64,000 nucleotides of DNA, taken from contig JAVJOU010000017.1 of assembly GCA_040216635.1 (NCBI GenBank), forward strand, positions 42,381 through 106,380, read 5' to 3'. The first letter of the stretch is position 1. Every line of letters begins with the position of its first letter. This document shows, in pieces, positions 61,098 to 64,000 of this stretch. The notes beneath the pieces are model-generated. The model did not search any database. It was not told the DNA's origin and saw only the letters and a program-made list of their open reading frames with translations. The translations under genes were made by a program, and so were the position numbers. The DNA comes from UBA1479 sp040216635. GTDB lineage: Bacteria; Pseudomonadota; Alphaproteobacteria; Rhodospirillales; Casp-alpha2.

Positions 61098-61325
61098 TTA
61101 GGAATCGTGACGATTACCATGGGCGGCTTCCCATGACTGAACGCTCCCGACTTTGATCGGGGGCACGGGGTTTCGTTCGCTATGGACGATCTCAGCAAAC
61201 ACTGCCGCCTCACGAAGTTCTCCCGGTGAAAATTGAAGACGGTCGATCCCCGCCGCCATGGTGTCCACGAGCGCCCGAAACGTGGCGTCGTTTAAGTACC
61301 TGTCTTTGGCTTTTCCGTAGTCCAT
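61098..61325 (-). CDS. Phage-type small protein
   Basis: A 75-residue protein. The pattern NDATFRALVDTMAAGIDRLQFSPGELREAAVFAEIV resembles a small protein family often seen in phage early regions, with a FxxLVDxM...SPxELREAA core. Start ATG 61325 with AAGGA; the 140 bases between it and the 60955 gene are AT-rich and unassigned. Confidence 0.65.
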   Translation of the reverse strand: MDYGKAKDRYLNDATFRALVDTMAAGIDRLQFSPGELREAAVFAEIVHSERNPVPPIKVGSVQSWEAAHGNRHDS

Positions 61326-61341
61326 CGTCCTTACCTCGCTC

Positions 61342-61557
61342 CTAACCGTCCGAGAGTACGGCGTCGATCTGCTCGATCCGGTTCTGGATCATCTGGCGTT
61401 TCGACTCTCGGCTTAACTTTTCCGAGTAGGTTTCGCTAAATGACCCGGCATGGGCCAGCTTATCGAGGGCTTCGATGTCTTGAAGCGCGTGAATGTAGTC
61501 TTGCCGAACGCTTTGCATTACGTCTCTCAACCCGTCGATGATCTTCTGTCCGCTCAT
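61342..61557 (-). CDS. Small helical hypothetical protein
   Basis: A 71-residue charged helical protein (SGQKIIDGLRDVMQSVRQDYIHALQDIEAL...). Start ATG 61557 with leader AACGAGAGGAT, as in the gene at 59429. Ends close to the 61325 start. No domain recognised. Confidence 0.52.
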   Translation of the reverse strand: MSGQKIIDGLRDVMQSVRQDYIHALQDIEALDKLAHAGSFSETYSEKLSRESKRQMIQNRIEQIDAVLSDG

Positions 61558-61572
61558 GTGTCTATCCTCTCG

Positions 61573-61734
61573 TTAGTGAACGTGACCCGGGGGCCAGTTC
61601 GGTTTGCGCCGAACACGGGAGAAGGCGACCTTTCGAGCCTTCTCTCTCGTGCAGCCTTTGGCCTCGTAGTGCCGTTCCCAAGCCCTGTACATCGGACTTA
61701 GGTTGCGCCCGTGAAGTTCTCCGTAGGTTGGCAT
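61573..61734 (-). CDS. Very small basic protein
   Basis: A 53-residue basic protein (MPTYGELHGRNLSPMYRAWERHY...), start ATG 61734 with leader GGAGATAGAGC. The longer ORF (to 61869) lies in another gene. Its stop abuts the next gene's leader AACGAGAGG. Likely real because of packing, but no homology is evident. Confidence 0.5.
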   Translation of the reverse strand: MPTYGELHGRNLSPMYRAWERHYEAKGCTREKARKVAFSRVRRKPNWPPGHVH

Positions 61735-61751
61735 CCGCTCTATCTCCGCTC

Positions 61752-61952
61752 CTATTCGACCGTGATCTTGCGGCGATAGACTGAATGCGCGGGGTACAAC
61801 GGGTCGGATGCCTTTCTGCCAACCATGTGCGGCGGAACGCGCTTCCAATGTTCGTTCCCACCATGCCACGGGTGATCCGTTTCAAGGCTCTCATCGTCTG
61901 CCTTTATGATCTCGCCATTTTCAAGCTGGCGGTAACGCTTATCCCATTCCAT
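61752..61952 (-). CDS. Phage-type small protein
   Basis: A 66-residue protein (MEWDKRYRQLENGEIIKADDESLETD...HWKRVPPHMVGRK). The YRxLxxGEIIxxxDE pattern is typical of small proteins in many phage genomes; function unknown. Start ATG 61952 with leader CGAGCGGAGATAGAGCT joined to the junction core. Confidence 0.68.
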   Translation of the reverse strand: MEWDKRYRQLENGEIIKADDESLETDHPWHGGNEHWKRVPPHMVGRKASDPLYPAHSVYRRKITVE

Positions 61953-61965
61953 AGCTCTATCTCCG

Positions 61966-61984
61966 CTCGGTTGTGTTACGTGAC
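61966..61984 (-). repeat. Gene-junction repeat, copy 3
   Basis: On the minus strand GTCACGTAACACAACCGAG: the end and TAA stop of the gene at 61976, then the junction core, then the leader of the gene at 61952. Confidence 0.8.
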
Positions 61985-62179
61985 AGGCTCAAAGCCGTCG
62001 TTGTAGGCCAGCACGTCACCGAAGTAGTAATCCGGTCCCAGCGTCGGGTCCGTTCCTTCGCAGTAGAAGTAGCCACTCAGGAACGTGGCCTTGACGGGCT
62101 TTTTGTGGATGGGGTTGGCGTCGTTCGGTTGAAGGATCACCGTGTCGCCGTCAGTCAGGTTTTGGAAGTCTGTACGCAT
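61976..62179 (-). CDS. Small hypothetical protein
   Basis: A 67-residue protein (MRTDFQNLTDGDTVILQPNDANP...), probably a small beta-sheet protein with GYFYCEGTDPTLGPDYYFGDVLAYNDGF. Ends in FEPVT, like the VEFEVT end at 60044. Start ATG 62179 with leader CGAGGATTTGAAAA. Nothing in it suggests a function. Confidence 0.55.
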   Translation of the reverse strand: MRTDFQNLTDGDTVILQPNDANPIHKKPVKATFLSGYFYCEGTDPTLGPDYYFGDVLAYNDGFEPVT

Positions 62180-62189
62180 TTTTCAAATC

Positions 62190-62203
62190 CTCGGTTGTGT
62201 TAC
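62190..62203 (-). repeat. Gene-junction repeat, copy 4
   Basis: Minus-strand GTAACACAACCGAG before the leader of the gene at 62179. Here the TAA is not the stop of the neighbour (62241), which ends 38 bases upstream, so the piece is orphaned. Confidence 0.75.
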
Positions 62204-62240
62204 CTGTGATCCCGGCCTGGAATAAGCCGGTCTGCTGTTC

Positions 62241-62489
62241 TCAGTTCTGCATATCTTCTGGTTGCGGAAGTAGATCGGCACCAGGGCCGCCCTGTGCCGC
62301 ACATTTGTAGCAGCAGATCGACTCGCCGCATTCGAGGCACCTGGGCTTGCGGATAAAGTCTGCCAATTGGATAACGGCACCGGCACCGCTTTCGGCACCA
62401 TGTTCCATCAGAAAGTCAAACGCATCACGGGCTACCGGGTCCATCGGGCGCTCACCGTAAGGCTTGGTCAGATAATCAGTTTTTGGCAT
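62241..62489 (-). CDS. Small Cys-rich protein
   Basis: An 82-residue protein. CLEC and CYKC pairs in RKPRCLECGESICCYKCAAQ may form a zinc knuckle. The N-terminal part is DYLTKPYGERPMDPVARDAFDFLMEHGAESG. Start ATG 62489 is eight bases after AAGGAG; the ORF start at 62513 is too far. Function unknown. Confidence 0.58.
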   Translation of the reverse strand: MPKTDYLTKPYGERPMDPVARDAFDFLMEHGAESGAGAVIQLADFIRKPRCLECGESICCYKCAAQGGPGADLLPQPEDMQN

Positions 62490-62601
62490 AGTCATTCTCC
62501 TTTTTAGTGACACACTATCCAGACCTTCGTGTGCTAATAGGGGTGTTTGCAGAGACCGTCAGACATAAGGAAAACCGGCCTTTCTGGACCCCAGTTGAGA
62601 T

Positions 62602-62847
62602 TTAGCCGCATGTCGTCTCACCCGTTTCCCGTACCTCGTGATCGGTCATTTCAGCAGCGGCGGGTGGGGGTGTCTTGGTTTCCAGCAACCGTTGCGCCAT
62701 CGCCCGAAGTTGAACCGAATTGCGAAACGTGCTGTCGCGTATCTCTGTCAAACCAGCCTGTAACCGTTCGATTTCGTCGTCCTTCTCTGCGTTCGCCTCA
62801 CGGCACTGGCGTAGAGCTTCGGTCTGGTCGAGTGCGCGTCTACCCAT
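62602..62847 (-). CDS. Small coiled-coil protein
   Basis: An 81-residue, highly charged helical protein (ALRQCREANAEKDDEIERLQAGLTEI) with a probable coiled coil. Start ATG 62847 overlaps the end of the gene at 62840 by eight bases; GGGAGAAC precedes it. Confidence 0.52.
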   Translation of the reverse strand: MGRRALDQTEALRQCREANAEKDDEIERLQAGLTEIRDSTFRNSVQLRAMAQRLLETKTPPPAAAEMTDHEVRETGETTCG

Positions 62848-63196
62848 CGTTCTGTTCTCCCGTACCGATTGGGGACGGGGCGGCGCGGTCATCATCAACA
62901 ACCACAGCATCAGTTCCGTAGTCGTCGCCATACATAACCTCAACCCAAGCGGAGTAGTTCCCCGCGTCCCGCATAGCATCCTTGAACGCGGCTCGGCGGT
63001 TATCGCCGTCGATACTCTCACGCCATCCTTCCTTGCTGCCATCTGGCGGGATGAAGAACGCACGATTGCCGTTCACGGCTTTCGGTGAAATGGGAGAAAC
63101 CCACGGAAATATGGCGGTCGCCAGCTTGTGCGCGGCGTCAAGGTGTTCATAAAGTTCGCCGCTAACGACGATTGCGTGTTCCCTCAAATGGCCCAT
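62840..63196 (-). CDS. Recurrent phage protein of unknown function
   Basis: A 118-residue protein. HAIVVSGELYEHLDAAHKLA..., VNGNRAFFIPPDGSKEGWRESIDGDNRR and SAWVEVMYGDDYG match a family I know from many tailed-phage genomes (core xxFFIAPDGSKEGWEESDxGDxxR and WVEVxYGDD). No function is known. Start ATG 63196 overlaps the stop of the preceding gene (TAATG). It supports a phage origin for the island. Confidence 0.78.
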   Translation of the reverse strand: MGHLREHAIVVSGELYEHLDAAHKLATAIFPWVSPISPKAVNGNRAFFIPPDGSKEGWRESIDGDNRRAAFKDAMRDAGNYSAWVEVMYGDDYGTDAVVVDDDRAAPSPIGTGEQNDG

Positions 63197-63456
63197 TATT
63201 TTTCTCCCGTCCCGTTTCCGGATGTTTTCTCCATCTTGACGCAGACTTCTGTCGCGTAGTCTCGCGCCCACTCTGGATCGTCGCTCCAATCCGTGTCGCG
63301 GATCGCTCTCAATGCTGAATACAGTTCGTGGTGTTCAGCCCGCAGCCGTTCGATCTTGGAGTCTCGCTCATTCAACGCTTTGGTGACGGCAGTCCGAAGG
63401 TAGGCCAACTCGGCGCAAGCATGGGCGAACATGCGTTCAACCACGAGGCTATCCAT
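63196..63456 (-). CDS. Small hypothetical protein with coiled coil
   Basis: An 86-residue helical protein (MDSLVVERMFAHACAELAYLRTAV...ERDSKIERLRAEHHELYSALRAI). Start ATG 63456 overlaps the end of the preceding gene by eight bases, and its stop TAA shares a base with the next start. Function unknown. Confidence 0.55.
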   Translation of the reverse strand: MDSLVVERMFAHACAELAYLRTAVTKALNERDSKIERLRAEHHELYSALRAIRDTDWSDDPEWARDYATEVCVKMEKTSGNGTGEK

Positions 63457-63850
63457 CTGTCGTCTCCTTTTCGGACGGCTTAAACAGGATCGGATGCGAC
63501 GGGCATAGATCTCCCTCCGCGTGGATCATCCACGACCCGGTGGGCCACTCGCCCCAATAGCTGCAATCGTGAATGCCACTGCTGCCGGCTTCGATGACCT
63601 TGAAAATGGACCCGTCTTTCGGGCAGTAGATAGCGTTTTTCCAGCCCAATTCAGTGAGCCGTTGATACGCCTGGGAGAGCGCGTTTAGCGCGTCCCTCTC
63701 TGTGGGCATATCAGCCGCTCGCTTGTCATACAGCGCCTTGGCCTTTGTCCAAATGGTGTCGGCTTCATCGCGTGTCAGGGGTTCGTGCCGGAAGCCACCA
63801 CGTCCGTCTGAAAAAGTCTTGTGGCCGACAATCTGCTTGCCGTCGCTCAT
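63449..63850 (-). CDS. Phage-type hypothetical protein
   Basis: A 133-residue protein. The block ELGWKNAIYCPKDGSIFKVIEAGSSGIHDCSYWGEWPTGSWMIHAEGDL matches small proteins often found in phages and prophages (GWxxAxYCPKDG ... GEWPxGxW). Function unknown. Start ATG 63850 is in an ATGA overlap with the gene at 63847; the longer ORF to 63946 lies in that gene. Confidence 0.7.
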   Translation of the reverse strand: MSDGKQIVGHKTFSDGRGGFRHEPLTRDEADTIWTKAKALYDKRAADMPTERDALNALSQAYQRLTELGWKNAIYCPKDGSIFKVIEAGSSGIHDCSYWGEWPTGSWMIHAEGDLCPSHPILFKPSEKETTDG

Positions 63851-63999
63851 GGCTTTTCCTCTCCCGTGTCGATTGGGGACATATCCACCAGCGCCCGCAC
63901 CACCATCCCGCACTTGGCCTTTCGCCCCTGGTCCAGACTGTCCCAAAAATCCATCGACCCCCCGCGCTGTGCCGCGTATTCGTCGCCCCAGATAATCAT
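63847..63999 (-). CDS. Paralogue of the 60021 protein, possibly partial
   Basis: At least 50 residues: IIWGDEYAAQRGGSMDFWDSLDQG is shared with the protein at 59791-60021 (WG-x2-Y...GGSMDFWDSL). The reading frame may begin at ATG 63999 or continue past the window end. The stop overlaps the next gene by four bases. Unknown function. Confidence 0.6.
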   Translation of the reverse strand: MIIWGDEYAAQRGGSMDFWDSLDQGRKAKCGMVVRALVDMSPIDTGEEKP

Positions 64000-64000
64000 G

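Noticed and set aside
1..64000. CRISPR array, restriction-modification, toxin-antitoxin or other known defence system
   Set aside because: No regularly spaced direct repeats or recognisable defence proteins were seen; the small-gene island has repeats only at gene junctions.

Overview
The window is a 64 kb piece of a GC-rich alphaproteobacterial chromosome, most likely from the Rhodospirillales/Rhodospirillaceae area. This is an inference from four things. The division and cell-wall (dcw) cluster follows the order mraZ-rsmH-ftsL-ftsI-murE-murF-mraY-murD-ftsW-murG-murC-murB-ddl-ftsQ-ftsA-ftsZ-lpxC. The F0 ATP synthase operon is separate and carries both b and b' subunits. There is a DUF2336 protein. 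FtsZ has a long acidic linker. MurE has the DNPR motif of meso-diaminopimelate ligases, as expected for a Gram-negative envelope.

Layout: (1) 1-9653 holds small-molecule metabolism and envelope genes: a cut exported protein, a fused 5-oxoprolinase/hydantoinase, a D-2-hydroxyacid dehydrogenase, an L-2-hydroxyglutarate oxidase-like flavoprotein, a bile-acid/Na+ symporter-like carrier, a DUF3750 protein, a DjlA-like J-protein and an AmpD-type amidase. (2) 9658-9794 is a nested inverted repeat abutting the RNase P RNA gene (9828-10223). (3) 10432-30851 is the dcw cluster, preceded by a striking array of MraZ boxes on the minus strand; most genes overlap by 1-14 bases and point to one long transcription unit ending at a strong terminator after ftsZ. 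lpxC follows. (4) 31077-35747 is bamD-recN-ligA. (5) 35740-43656 on the minus strand holds a GNAT gene, the F0 operon (atpI-atpB-atpE-atpF'-atpF) and dciA-dsbA-smc, with mutY divergent. (6) 44896-53005 holds a GNAT enzyme, apt, a class III aminotransferase and a TAXI-type TRAP transporter locus (two binding proteins, a fused permease and a universal stress protein). (7) 53137-57178 holds a cytochrome c, a DUF2336 protein, a membrane-anchored DctP-like protein and a lipoprotein.

At 57329-57378 the ordinary chromosome stops. A 50-base 3' part of a tRNA-Pro(CGG) gene lies on the minus strand with no 5' half, and directly beyond it come a tyrosine integrase, an excisionase-like HTH protein and an unbroken block of tiny minus-strand genes running to the window end. 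This is one end of an integrated element, probably a prophage or phage-derived island. The intact tRNA-Pro and the element's other end should lie beyond position 64000. Several of its small proteins look like recurrent phage proteins of unknown function, some are Cys-rich, and two are paralogues of each other.

The most unusual signals are inside the island and upstream of mraZ. In the island a short sequence reading GTAACACAACCGAG on the coding strand recurs at gene junctions, twice with the TAA serving as the stop codon of the gene before, and it is followed by different ribosome-binding sequences. It looks like a boundary module that has joined separate small genes together. Upstream of mraZ, seven or eight TGGGN boxes at almost exact 10-base spacing overlap a possible promoter. 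I saw no CRISPR array, no rRNA, no complete tRNA and no recognisable anti-phage system.
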